From an uncultured Prevotellaceae bacterium (GTDB taxonomy: Bacteria > Bacteroidota > Bacteroidia > Bacteroidales > Bacteroidaceae), in assembly GCA_900317305.1 (NCBI GenBank), contig ONGG01000005.1, positions 32,051-96,050 of the forward strand: DNA of 64,000 bases, written 5' to 3'. Shown piece after piece: positions 42,400-52,200 of this stretch (position 1 is its first letter; each line of letters starts with the position of its first letter). A model generated the notes under the pieces. That model saw nothing but the letters and a program-made list of their open reading frames with translations, searched no databases and was not told where the DNA came from. Both the position numbers and the translations under genes were made by a program.

Positions 42400-43200
42400 T
42401 TATCTCACCACCTGTGTGAACTCAGGCTGAGCCCCTTGCTCCTTGCCCACCGTGACATAAATGATAGAGGTAGACTCGGCACCATTCGGTCCCCTGCCCT
42501 TGACGGTGAACTTATAGTCGGTGCTCTCTGAAGTCTCTCGCTTGCCCACTGTGGCGGGCGTGCCGAGTGGGAACTGGTAGCTTGAGCAAGCAGCGTCGAA
42601 GATGGCTTTCTCGGCATCGGTCACGAGTTGCTGTGCCGAATACTCAGGCAGTTTCTCCACGGTTCCCTCCTTATAGCCTTTCTCCTTGAGGAACCGGTCG
42701 ATTTCCTTCGGTGCCGCTGCCACCCTTGCTGTACGCACGCCATAGCCCGCCTTGACATTGGCCTTGGGCAATGCCTTGAGCAGTGCGTCGGTGGATGCGT
42801 TCAGTCCGCCACTGCCGAATGTGCAGAAAGGCACGATGGTCTTCCCTGCAAAGTCGTTATCTCTGACGAGGGTGGCGATGGGATTGGCATAAGTGCCGAA
42901 CCAGATGGGATAGCCGAGGAAGATGATATCGTAGTCGGCCATTTTCGACTTCAGGGGCTTGAGTGCCGGCAGTTCTCCGCTCTGCATCTCACGCTGTCCA
43001 CGCTGGATGGTCTCCTGGAAGTTGCCCGAATAAGGTGTCACGGCCTCAATGCATTCGATGTCGGCATTGAGTTGTCGTTGCAATTCCTCGGCCACGGTCT
43101 TGGTGTGTCCTGTCTCCGAATAGTAGAGCACGAGTTTTTTCTGTGCGAACGAAGTGGACACTGCAGCCATGAAGGTCAGAAATAGAAAGAATTTTTTCAT
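42400..43200 (-). CDS. Exported flavodoxin-family protein
   Basis: A 266-residue protein with a signal peptide (LFLTFMAAVSTSFAQ) followed by a flavodoxin fold: FMN-phosphate loop LYYSETGHTKTVAE (about 25-38), DIIFLGYPIWFGTYANPIA (about 90-108) and FCTFGSGGLN. A C-terminal extension (about 190-266) has beta character. Flavodoxins are normally cytosolic; an exported form suggests a periplasmic redox role. The start at 43200 (MKKFF) was chosen; the frame stays open to 43638 inside the GH95 gene. It lies 35 nt downstream of GH95 in the same direction. Confidence 0.82.
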   Translation of the reverse strand: MKKFFLFLTFMAAVSTSFAQKKLVLYYSETGHTKTVAEELQRQLNADIECIEAVTPYSGNFQETIQRGQREMQSGELPALKPLKSKMADYDIIFLGYPIWFGTYANPIATLVRDNDFAGKTIVPFCTFGSGGLNASTDALLKALPKANVKAGYGVRTARVAAAPKEIDRFLKEKGYKEGTVEKLPEYSAQQLVTDAEKAIFDAACSSYQFPLGTPATVGKRETSESTDYKFTVKGRGPNGAESTSIIYVTVGKEQGAQPEFTQVVR

Positions 43201-43235
43201 GATGGTTGATGTGTTAGTTAGATGTTGATTACTAT

Positions 43236-45731
43236 TTATTCTGCTTGGATGACATAAGTTTTTCCCGGAGCGGTTTGCAGGTCGTATTCGTAGACCCGAC
43301 GGACAGGAAGGTTTTGGAAGTCGGTGAGTTCGGCCGAACGGAGCGGAGTCTTCACCTCTGCCGTTTGGAGCAGCGGGTTGGCACATGTGCCCTGTGCGGT
43401 CTGGAGTCCTTTGCCCTTGAGTGGTACATACGAGCGCAGGCGCACCACCCCACCGATGGAGGAGGCCACCGTGGCCTTCTGGAGTTTGCCCTCCTGCCAT
43501 GTCATATCCACAGTGAAGCCACCCCTTGCACGGAGTCCCTTCACCTCGCCCGATGCCCAATCGTCGGGCAAGGCGGGAAGAAGGTGCACGGCCCCGTCGT
43601 GGCTCTGCACCAACATCTCGCAGATGCCGGCGGCGCATCCGAAGTTTCCGTCGATCTGGAATGGTGGGTGCGCATCGAAGAGGTTGGGATAGGTGCGGCC
43701 GTCAGGATACTGCCTCATGCTTCGGTCGTCGGGCAAGAGTTTGAGCATGTTCTTGATGATGGTGTAGGCATGGTTGCCGTCGAGCATACGTGCCCAGAAA
43801 TTGATTTTCCAGCCCAGGCTCCATCCCGTGGCCATGTCGCCACGCTGCCGCAGCGTGTTGGCAGCCGCGGTGAAGAGTTCGGGATGCGAGTAAGGCGAAA
43901 TCTGGTTCGATGGATAGAGGCCATAGAGGTGAGATATGTGGCGGTGCTCATCCTTCGGGTCGTCGCCGTCGATAATCCACTCCTGCAACTGTCCGTGTCG
44001 GCCAATCTGCATGGGGGGCAGTGCGTTGAGCGCCGTTTCGAAAAGAGTGGTGAAGTCTTCGCCCGGGTGGAGCACTTCCGTGGCCTTAATTGTGGCATTG
44101 AGCACATCGAAGACAATCTGGTTGTCCATGGTAGAGCCGGCGGTGACGGTGGTCCGCTTCCCCACCGGTCCATGTTCGGGCGACACCGTAGGCACCGTCA
44201 TCAGCCATCCACTCTTCGGGTCGCGCTGCATATATCCGATGAGAAATTCAGCTGCTCCACGGAGAGTCTGATAATGGCGTCGGAGAAAATCCTTGTCGCC
44301 GGTGAAGAGGTAATGCTGCCAGATATGCGTGGTGAGCCATGCACCGCCTGTGGGGAACATTCCCCAAGTGGTGCCGTCGACGGGACCAGCGATACGCCAG
44401 AGGTCGGTGTTGTGGTGTGCCACCCACCCGCGGCAACCATACATCTGCTGTGCGGTGACGGCTCCCGTATGGCTCAGGTCGTCGATCATATCGAAGAGAG
44501 GCATCTGTGTCTCGGCGAGGTTGCCCACGAGAGCCGGCCAGTAGTTCATCTCGGCATTGATGTTGATGGTGTATTTCGAATCCCACGGTGCGTTCACCTT
44601 GTCGTTCCACACACCCTGCAGGTTGGCGGGCTGTCCGCCCGGCTGCGACGAGGAGATGAGCAGGTAGCGTCCGTATTGCATCATGAGCGACACCATGTCG
44701 AGGTCGGGATTGCCCGTGACCTTGCTGAAGGCATCGAGGCGCTTGTCGGTCTCCAGACTGGAGTTTTCCGACTTGGCCAAGGTGAGCGACACGCGGTCGT
44801 ATTGCTCTTTGTACTTCTTGATGTGACTGGCCAGCAACTTCTTATACGACTTGCCTTGGATGGAGGCCAGCGTCTGGTTGTTCTTTTTCACGGGAGTGCC
44901 ACTCACATCATGGTAGTTCACGAAATTGGTGGCTGCGGTGATATACAGTGTGGCGGTGGTGGCATTGGCGACGCTCAACGATTTGGCACTGCGTTCCAAC
45001 TTGCCATCAGCCTCAAGCAACACGCGGCACTCGGCCTTCAGGCCCGCCTGGATGCCTTCGTGCTCCACGCCATCGACAACGGCCGCCAGTTCGTAGACCT
45101 CCTTCTTCATGCCTTCATGAGCCGACACCGTGAACACATTCGACTGCAGCGGACAGGTGAAGTCGACGCCAAACGAAAGGGCCCCTTTCTTGTCGGCCTG
45201 CAAACGCACCACGATGACGTTGTCGGCTTGCGAGGCAAAGACCGTGCGAACGTATTTCACGCCATTATAGGTATAAGAAGTGGTGGCCGTGGCATCGCCC
45301 AAGTTGAGGTTCCTGCGATAGCCGTCCACGTTCTTATGTTGCAGGTTGATTCTCACGTTGCCGAGCGGCAGGAACTTCATGCCGTGCGGCCCTTTGATGA
45401 AATACTGGTCGATGATCTTATGGGCTTTCTCCTCCTCGCCGGCGAAGATGAGGTCTCTCACCTCCTGCAGGTGTGCCTTGGCCTCAGGACTGTTGTTGTT
45501 GTGCGGGCTCCCCGACCAGAAGGTCTCCTCGTTGAGTTGGATTGTCTCCACGTCGGTTCCACCATAGACCATGGCGCCGAGATGGGAGTTGCCTACAGGG
45601 AGCGCCTCCAGCCAGTTGGAAGCAGGTTTCGAGTACCAGAGTTGGTGCTGTTGTGCCACAGCTTGCTGCGCAGCCGTTACGAACAATATGAGGAACGACA
45701 AAAGCAGACGGAGGTGAGTGAGATGTTTCAT
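43236..45731 (-). CDS. Glycoside hydrolase family 95 (alpha-L-fucosidase/galactosidase)
   Basis: An 831-residue exported enzyme. It has a signal peptide (cleavage near residue 26), an N-terminal beta-sandwich ([39 protein letters not shown]), and an (alpha/alpha)6 barrel with [33 protein letters not shown] and [16 protein letters not shown] (about residue 685, the catalytic Asp region), all typical of GH95. Substrates are alpha-1,2-fucosides or alpha-L-galactosides of host or plant glycans. It is led by a promoter at 45755 and probably co-transcribed with the flavodoxin. The link with fkp would allow released fucose to be reused. Confidence 0.92.
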   Translation of the reverse strand: MKHLTHLRLLLSFLILFVTAAQQAVAQQHQLWYSKPASNWLEALPVGNSHLGAMVYGGTDVETIQLNEETFWSGSPHNNNSPEAKAHLQEVRDLIFAGEEEKAHKIIDQYFIKGPHGMKFLPLGNVRINLQHKNVDGYRRNLNLGDATATTSYTYNGVKYVRTVFASQADNVIVVRLQADKKGALSFGVDFTCPLQSNVFTVSAHEGMKKEVYELAAVVDGVEHEGIQAGLKAECRVLLEADGKLERSAKSLSVANATTATLYITAATNFVNYHDVSGTPVKKNNQTLASIQGKSYKKLLASHIKKYKEQYDRVSLTLAKSENSSLETDKRLDAFSKVTGNPDLDMVSLMMQYGRYLLISSSQPGGQPANLQGVWNDKVNAPWDSKYTININAEMNYWPALVGNLAETQMPLFDMIDDLSHTGAVTAQQMYGCRGWVAHHNTDLWRIAGPVDGTTWGMFPTGGAWLTTHIWQHYLFTGDKDFLRRHYQTLRGAAEFLIGYMQRDPKSGWLMTVPTVSPEHGPVGKRTTVTAGSTMDNQIVFDVLNATIKATEVLHPGEDFTTLFETALNALPPMQIGRHGQLQEWIIDGDDPKDEHRHISHLYGLYPSNQISPYSHPELFTAAANTLRQRGDMATGWSLGWKINFWARMLDGNHAYTIIKNMLKLLPDDRSMRQYPDGRTYPNLFDAHPPFQIDGNFGCAAGICEMLVQSHDGAVHLLPALPDDWASGEVKGLRARGGFTVDMTWQEGKLQKATVASSIGGVVRLRSYVPLKGKGLQTAQGTCANPLLQTAEVKTPLRSAELTDFQNLPVRRVYEYDLQTAPGKTYVIQAE

Positions 45732-45754
45732 ACAGTTGATAATGAGATTTTCTG

Positions 45755-45785
45755 CAAAAATAGTGTTTTTCGGTGAGAAATCAAC
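45755..45785 (-). promoter_or_regulatory. Promoter of the GH95-flavodoxin unit
   Basis: Minus-strand TATTTTTG (45755-45762), with TTG (45783-45785) 20 nt further upstream. It is 24 nt before the ATG. Confidence 0.65.
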
Positions 45786-45833
45786 ATCAACGCACCGAAA
45801 AATGTAAAAGAAAGCGACCTGTGCCCCATCCTT

Positions 45834-46325
45834 CTACAGTATTTCCCTTGCTATCCATGCACAGGCCTCGGCATCGGCCAGGGCATTGTGGTGCCGGGCA
45901 AGTTGGTAGCCACACTCTGCCGCCACCGTTTGCAACTGGTGGTTGGCCAGGTAGGGGAAGCACCGCCGTGCCGCCCGGAGCGTATCATAGAACACATAAT
46001 CGGGATAGTCCATCTGGTAGACCCGGAACACCGCCTTGAGGCAATGCTCGTCGAACGCCTTGTTGTGGGCCACGAGCGGCAGTCCCTCTATCAGTGGTTC
46101 GATGCGTTCCCACACGAAGGGGAACACCGGGGCCTCCTCGGTATCGGCCCGGGTGAGTCCGTGCACCCTTGAGCACCAATAAGTGTAGTAGTTGGGTTCG
46201 GGCTGTATGAGCGCATAGAACGAGTCGGCGAAGAAGCCGTCGCGCACGACCACCACTCCTACGGAGCATACCGATGAGGGTATGTTGTTGGCCGTCTCGA
46301 AATCGATGGCAGCGAAGTCATTCAT
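45834..46325 (-). CDS. DnaQ-like 3'-5' exonuclease
   Basis: A 163-residue DEDDh exonuclease. ExoI is FAAIDFETAN (D8, E10), ExoII is LVAHNKAFDEHCL, and ExoIII is ARHHNALADAEACA (His and Asp). It resembles the stand-alone epsilon-like exonucleases of Bacteroidetes, acting on DNA or RNA 3' ends. It overlaps the AraC-family gene by 8 nt and is probably translated from the same message, although no functional link is obvious. Confidence 0.87.
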   Translation of the reverse strand: MNDFAAIDFETANNIPSSVCSVGVVVVRDGFFADSFYALIQPEPNYYTYWCSRVHGLTRADTEEAPVFPFVWERIEPLIEGLPLVAHNKAFDEHCLKAVFRVYQMDYPDYVFYDTLRAARRCFPYLANHQLQTVAAECGYQLARHHNALADAEACAWIAREIL

Positions 46326-47226
46326 CGGTGTTTTTGTTTTTTCGGTTACGGTACTGGAGGGGCGACATGCCCATCGACTTGCAGAAAAGGCGTGAGAAGT
46401 AATAGCAGTCGGCGATGCCCACCTTGAAGCACACCTGCCGCACGCGCATATCGGTGAAGTCGAGCAACCAACATGCCTTCCTGATTTTCAGCATATTGAA
46501 ATAGTTGAGCGGGCTGTATCCCGTCTGTCTTCTGAACAAAGCCGAGAAATACGATGCCGAATAGCCCGTGTAGGCCGACAAGTCGCTCAGCGTGAGCCGC
46601 TTCTCCAAATTCTCGTCCATATAATGGATGGCGGCACTTACCATCTCGCTGTCGTCTCTCTTCTTGCCGGTGATTGCGCCAGCGCGCCTGAACTGGTGGA
46701 GATAGCGCATGGAGGCCAGGTAATAGTGGAGCAGCGACGAGGCATAGCGCAGGTTCTCGATATCCACCCCCTCGGCCATGGTCTGAAAGATCTCCTCGAA
46801 CAAACTGTTGCGGTCGCTGATGCGTGAGAACCGGTTGGGAGAGATTTCCACGGGACTTGTGGCGCCATTGGCGTAGATGTCGGCATGGCTCCCCTTGAAA
46901 TGCACCCAGTAGATGGTCCAGGGGCAGTCGGCATCGGCCTTATAGGAATGGGGCTCATAAGCGGGCAAGATGAAATACTGGTTGGCCTTCACAGCATACT
47001 CCTTTCCACGGAGCGTGTAAGAGCCTGCCCCATCCACGCAGTAGATGAGCACGTTCTGGTCGACCGGCACCGTGCGCTCCCTGAAGTGGTGCGACGCCTT
47101 GGGATAATAGCCGATGTCGGTGATGTAGAGGCTCGACACGAGGGGGTCTCTCTCCTCCATCTCCACAATCATCTGCGGCAGCACGATAGACCGTGCGCCA
47201 GTGAATCCGTCCTTAAGTCCTTTCAT
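46318..47226 (-). CDS. AraC-family transcriptional regulator
   Basis: A 302-residue regulator with an N-terminal cupin sensor (about 25-130: DIGYYPKASHHFRER, VLIYCVDGAGSYTLRGKEY) and two C-terminal helix-turn-helix motifs (LTLSDLSAYTGYSASYFSAL; VRQVCFKVGIADCYYFSRLF). It is divergent from the sugar porter gene and is the obvious candidate to control it in response to a sugar. The start at 47226 (MKGLKDGFTG) matches the family; the frame extends to 47268. A -7 box at 47235-47242 would then give a nearly leaderless mRNA. Confidence 0.87.
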   Translation of the reverse strand: MKGLKDGFTGARSIVLPQMIVEMEERDPLVSSLYITDIGYYPKASHHFRERTVPVDQNVLIYCVDGAGSYTLRGKEYAVKANQYFILPAYEPHSYKADADCPWTIYWVHFKGSHADIYANGATSPVEISPNRFSRISDRNSLFEEIFQTMAEGVDIENLRYASSLLHYYLASMRYLHQFRRAGAITGKKRDDSEMVSAAIHYMDENLEKRLTLSDLSAYTGYSASYFSALFRRQTGYSPLNYFNMLKIRKACWLLDFTDMRVRQVCFKVGIADCYYFSRLFCKSMGMSPLQYRNRKNKNTDE

Positions 47227-47234
47227 ATCTGCTG

Positions 47235-47242
47235 CAAAACTA
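47235..47242 (-). promoter_or_regulatory. -7 box of the AraC-family gene
   Basis: TAGTTTTG on the minus strand, 8 nt before the preferred start codon. Confidence 0.45.
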
Positions 47243-47308
47243 ACCAAAATAATCGGATTCTCCATCATTTTTCATAAAATAATCCATCATGTCACGCCAC
47301 AAATCTTT

Positions 47309-47316
47309 ATAAATTT
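47309..47316 (+). promoter_or_regulatory. -7 box of the sugar porter gene
   Basis: TAAATTTG 26 nt before the ATG. No -33 TTTG is visible, which would fit dependence on the divergent AraC-family activator. Confidence 0.6.
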
Positions 47317-47342
47317 GCATCAGAAAACAAAAACACGAACCA

Positions 47343-48740
47343 ATGATAGGCACTTACAACAAAAGTTTCATTTATTTCATCTGTTTGGTCTCCGCCATGG
47401 GCGGACTCCTGTTCGGTTACGACTGGGTGGTAATCGGAGGCGCCAAGCCCTTCTACGAGCTGTACTTCGGCATCAGCCAGTCGCCAGTGATGCAAGGCGT
47501 GGCCATGTCGACCGCCCTTGTGGGTTGCTTGATTGGCGCGATGGTGGCCGGTGCCTTGTCGGACAAATACGGGCGCAAGCCCCTTTTGGTGATAGCCGCC
47601 ATCCTCTTCACCGTATCGGCCATTGCCACGGGAATCTTCAACGACTTCGTGTTGTTCAACATCGCCCGTTTTGTGGGTGGCATTGGCATCGGCGTTGCCT
47701 CTGCCCTCTCGCCGATGTACATTGCCGAGGTGTCGCCAGGCGAGGCCCGTGGCCGACTGGTGTCGCTCAACCAGATGACCATCGTGCTCGGCATCCTGGG
47801 TGCCCAGATCGTGAACTGGCAGTTGGCCGAGGCCGTGCCCGACAGCTTCACCGATGCCGACATCCTCGCCTCGTGGAACGGTCAGATGGGATGGAGGTGG
47901 ATGTTCTGGGCCGAGGCCGTGCCCGCCACCACGTTCCTCATTCTCTCGTTCCTCATTCCTGAGAGTCCGAGATGGCAGGCCCTTCACGGGATGACCGAAA
48001 AAGCCAGGCACACCCTCTCGCGAGTGGGCGGCGACGCCTATGCTCAGGCCGAGCTTCAGCACATTGGCCAGGCCGCTCTTGCCGAGAGCCAGGAAGAGAA
48101 AGTCGGGCTGAGGGCCCTTTTCAGCAAGAGATACGCCCCTGTGCTCATTCTGGGCCTCGTGGTAGCCGTATTCCAGCAATGGTGTGGCACGAATGTCATC
48201 TTCAACTACGCCCAGGAGATTTTCTCGGCTGCCGGTTACCAGGTGGGCGACGTGCTCTTCAACATTGTCATCACCGGCATCGCCAACGTGATATTCACCA
48301 TTGTGGCCCTGTATACCGTCGACCGCTGGGGCCGCCGCTCGCTGATGCTCTTCGGCGCAGGAGGCCTTGGTATCATCTACCTGATTCTCGGCACCTGCTA
48401 CCACCTGCACATCACCGGTTTCTTCATGGTGGTGCTAGTAGTGGCCGCCATCGCCTGCTATGCCATGTCGCTGGGTCCGGTGACCTGGGTGCTGCTCTCC
48501 GAGATATTCCCCAACCGCGTGCGGGGCGTGGCGATGGCCACTTGCACCTTCGCCCTCTGGGTGGGTTGCTGCACCCTCACTTTCTCGTTCCCCTCACTGA
48601 ACGCCCATCTGGGCAGTAGCGGCACCTTCTGGATTTACTCACTGATATGCTTCTGCGGCTTCGCATTCTTCCTGAGGCGGTGCCCTGAGACCAAGGGCAA
48701 GTCGCTCGAGGAACTCAGCAAGGAACTGGTGAAAGAGTGA
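47343..48740 (+). CDS. MFS sugar porter (XylE-like sugar:H+ symporter)
   Basis: A 465-residue, 12-helix sugar transporter. Signature motifs of the sugar porter family are all seen: GGLLFGYDWVVIGGA, SDKYGRKPLL, PMYIAEVSPGEARGRLVSLN, LIPESPRW, QQWCGTNVIFNYA, DRWGRRSL and the C-terminal PETKGKSLEEL. It probably imports a free monosaccharide such as xylose, arabinose, glucose or galactose. It is controlled, by position, by the divergent AraC-family gene, and followed after 544 nt by the DUF5107/TPR gene. An octamer array begins 3 nt after the stop. Confidence 0.92.
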   Translation: MIGTYNKSFIYFICLVSAMGGLLFGYDWVVIGGAKPFYELYFGISQSPVMQGVAMSTALVGCLIGAMVAGALSDKYGRKPLLVIAAILFTVSAIATGIFNDFVLFNIARFVGGIGIGVASALSPMYIAEVSPGEARGRLVSLNQMTIVLGILGAQIVNWQLAEAVPDSFTDADILASWNGQMGWRWMFWAEAVPATTFLILSFLIPESPRWQALHGMTEKARHTLSRVGGDAYAQAELQHIGQAALAESQEEKVGLRALFSKRYAPVLILGLVVAVFQQWCGTNVIFNYAQEIFSAAGYQVGDVLFNIVITGIANVIFTIVALYTVDRWGRRSLMLFGAGGLGIIYLILGTCYHLHITGFFMVVLVVAAIACYAMSLGPVTWVLLSEIFPNRVRGVAMATCTFALWVGCCTLTFSFPSLNAHLGSSGTFWIYSLICFCGFAFFLRRCPETKGKSLEELSKELVKE

Positions 48741-48743
48741 GTC

Positions 48744-48786
48744 AGGAGTTCAGAAGTTCAGGAGTTCAGGAGTTCAGACAATAGTC
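48744..48786 (+). repeat. Octamer array after the sugar porter gene
   Basis: Four 8-bp units (AGGAGTTC, AGAAGTTC, AGGAGTTC, AGGAGTTC), then AGACAATAGTC. It has the same plan as each half of the array at 646-732. Confidence 0.9.
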
Positions 48787-48827
48787 TTCTGGTTTTTTGA
48801 CCTCTTGTAAAAGAATACTTTAGTAAT

Positions 48828-49147
48828 GGTCGCTGCGCTCAAAATCGAAGAAAAATCTGAATTAAAGGTGGGTTCTAAAAATTCCCACGAAAATAGTAAG
48901 TAAAATATATGATATACGTTTTGTCATCTTTTCGGCCCTTTGCGGCACATACAGCCAGCTTCTTCGGTCACATAGCCCGCTATGTTCCCTCATCAGCTGA
49001 CAGTCTGCACTCGCAAATCATCCGAAAATCCGACAAAGCCAATTTTTAGAACCCACCTAAAATCTTTAAAAATCTTAATAGAATAACGCATGTAAAGGTA
49101 TTGCAAGATTTTCCCAAAGATTTTGAAAGATTTTAAGCGTAGCGACC
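48828..49147. mobile_element. 126-bp-type element, second copy, interrupted by another element
   Basis: Left arm GGTCGCTGCGCTCAAAATC at 48828-48846; right arm at 49129-49147 with two changes. The shared core (AAAAATCTGAATTAAA) is split at 48867 by a 191-bp insertion. Removing the insertion and one TAAA leaves 125 bp, about equal to the intact copy at 37358. The flank ATGATAAATCTCAA follows, as at the first copy. Confidence 0.88.
48867..49057. mobile_element. 191-bp MITE-like element with 17-bp perfect inverted ends
   Basis: Ends GGTGGGTTCTAAAAATT (48867-48883) and its exact complement (49041-49057). Direct TAAA repeats lie at both junctions (48863-48866 and 49058-49061), as expected of a 4-bp target duplication. 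An inner palindrome ACATAGC/GCTATGT lies at 48970-48985. It has no reading frame for a transposase, so it would be moved in trans. Confidence 0.88.
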
Positions 49148-49284
49148 CATAAAAAGAATGATAAATCTCAATTGTCGTGCAAACCGAATGCAGATAAAAG
49201 CTTGCTTTAATATGCTGAGGTGCAGCCGACAATCAAGCAAAGCTTAAATCTCAAACATCAAATCTCAAATCTCAAATCAAAATC
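49148..49284 (+). other. Leader of the DUF5107 gene with AAATCTC repeats
   Basis: Several copies of AAATCTC (about 49241-49280) precede the start codon. I see no TAnnTTTG box close to the gene. Confidence 0.5.
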
Positions 49285-52200
49285 ATGGTAAAAGCTTGGA
49301 GGGAGTTGGTGAGCATACCAACCTATGCCATTGGGCAAGCAGAGAAAAATCCCATTTTTTTGGAGAAGCGCGTCTACCAAGGATCGTCGGGCGTGGTGTA
49401 TCCCTACCCCGTGATAGAGTCGATCAGCGACACGAAGGAAGACAAAGATTACCTGGCAATCTGGCTCGAGAACGAATACATCAAGGTGATGATACTGCCC
49501 GAGTTGGGCGGTAGGGTGCAGATGGCCTACGACAAAATCAAGGAACGTCATTTCGTGTATTACAACCACGTGGTGAAACCCGCTTTGGTGGGCCTCACCG
49601 GTCCGTGGATCAGCGGTGGCATCGAGTTCAACTGGCCCCAACATCACCGTCCATCGACCTTTATGCCCGTCGACACCACCATTGCCGACAATGCCGACGG
49701 TTCGGTGACCGTATGGGTGAGCGAGATGGAGAAGATGTTCCACCAGAAAGGCATGGCCGGCTTCACCCTGCGTCCCGGCTGCGCCTACCTCGAAATCAAG
49801 GGCGTGCTCTACAACCGCACCGACGTGCCCCAGACCTTCCTTTGGTGGGCCAACCCCGCCGTAGAGGTGAACGACTACTACCAGAGCGTGTTCCCACCCG
49901 ACATCAATGCCGTGTTCGACCATGGCAAGCGGGCCGTCTCGTCATTCCCCATCGCCACCGGCACCTACTACAAGATGGACTACTCGGCCGGAGTGGATAT
50001 CTCCAACTACAAGAACATCAAGGTGCCCACCTCGTACATGGGCGTCAACTCGAAATACAACTTCGAGGGCGGCTACGAGAACGACAGCCGGGGTGGCATG
50101 CTGCATGTGGCCTCGCACCATTTCTCGCCCGGCAAAAAACAGTGGACCTGGGGCAATGGTGACTTCGGACGCGCCTGGGACCGCAACCTCACCGACGAGG
50201 CCACACCCGAGGAGGCGTCACGGTGGCATCTCGACCGTCAGGGCTTCCGACCTTACATCGAGCTGATGGCCGGCGTGTATACCGAGAACCAGCCCGACTT
50301 CAGTTGGCTCATGCCCTACGAGGAGAAACGCTTCACGCAGTATTTCATGCCCTACCGTGAACTGGGTGTGGTGAAGCAAGCATCGAAAGACCTCGTGATG
50401 AACATCGAGCCTGCCAGCGAAGGGAAAGTGGAACTCAAAATCTTCGCCACCTCGATACAGGAGGTGCGCGTAGTGCTGAGCAACGACGACGGCACCATCT
50501 ACTACGACCAAGTGGTGACCATCAGTCCTGAGACCCTGCTCGACGAGCGCATCGACGTGAAAGGCTGTCCATTCGGCCGGCTCACCCTCGATATCCAGAA
50601 GACCTTCGCCTATGGCACACGCAGCGTGCTGCAGTGGCATGCCGAACCCGACGACATCCGTCCCATCCCTGACAGCGCCGAAGCCGCCCTGCTGCCCGAG
50701 CAGGTGAAGACCAACGAACAACTCTACCTCACCGGACTGCACCTGGAGCAGTACCGCCACGCCACATGGAAGGCCACCGACTACTATGAGGAGGCCCTGC
50801 GCCGCGACCCCAACGACATCCGCTGCCTGAACGCCATGGGACTGTGGTACATCCGCAAGGGACGGTTCGCCCAGGCCGAGGAATACCTGCGCAAGGCCGT
50901 GAGACTCTCGATGAAGCGCAACCCCAACCCCTATGACGGCGAACCCATCTACAACCTCGCCCTCGCCTTGAAATACCAAGGCAAGACCGACGAGGCCTAC
51001 GAACGATTCTGGAAAGCCACATGGAACAAGGCATGGGCCGATGCCAGCTACTTCGAGGCCGCCAAAATCTCCGTGGCGCAAGGCCGTTACGAGGATGCCC
51101 TCGACGAAATCGACCGCTGTCTGGACAACAACTGGCACAACCACAAGGCCCGTGCGCTGAAGGCCTCCATCCTGCGCCTGCTCCAAGCTCCCGCCGAAGA
51201 GAGGGCCGCCTTCATCGACGAGAGCCTGGGCTTCGACCGCTTCAACTACGGTTGCCGCTACGAGCAATACCTGCTCACCGGCGACGGGCAACAACTCGCC
51301 GAAATGAGAACGATGCTGCGCCAGAACAACGACAACTACGACGAACTGGCCCTCGACTACGTGCAGGCCGGCATGACCGACACTGCCATCGACATCTGGC
51401 GCATCGCCATCGACGAGAAAGCCACCAGTGCGATGACCTATTACTATATGGGCTATGCCTGCCGACTGACCGACCCTGTAGAGGCCAATGCCCTCTTCGA
51501 GCAAGCCGAGCAGACCGACAGCAGCTACTGCTTCCCCAACCGACTGGAAGCCATCCTCGCGTTGCAACACGCCATCCTCGTGAATCCCGACGGAGCCAAG
51601 GCCCACTATTACCTGGGCTGCCTCTACTACGACAAACGGCAATACGACCTGGCCATCGACCACTGGAAAGCCTCGGCCAAACTCGATGCCCAATTCCCCA
51701 CCGTGTGGCGGAACCTGGCCCTCGCCCTGTTCAACAAGTGCGACGAGCAGGAAAAGGCCGTGGAGTATATGGAGCGCGCCTTCGCCCTCGACACCGCCGA
51801 CGCCCGCATACTGATGGAGCTCGACCAACTCTACCGCCGCATGCAATATCCGCATGCCATACGCCTGGCACACCTGCTCGACCATCAAGGGCTTGTAGAG
51901 CAGCGCGACGACCTGCTGCTCGAGGAAATCACCCTGCTCAACCAGACCGGAGAGTATGAAAAGGCGATGCACTTGCTCGACACCCATCACTTCCATCCCT
52001 GGGAAGGAGGCGAAGGCAAGGTGACAGCCCAATACCAAACCTGCAGGGTGGAGCTGGCCAAGGCCATCCTCCTGGACAACGACACCCCCACCTCCGAGCA
52101 ACTCGACAAGGCCATCGGTCTGTTGCTGGAATGTCTGGAATATCCCCACCATCTGGGAGAAGGCAAACTGTATGGTGCCCAAGAGAACGACTTCCACTAT

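Noticed and set aside
43245-45776. 843-codon open frame opposite the GH95 gene
   Set aside because: It is an antisense shadow of a strongly recognisable gene, caused by GC-rich codon use; the translation has no family features.
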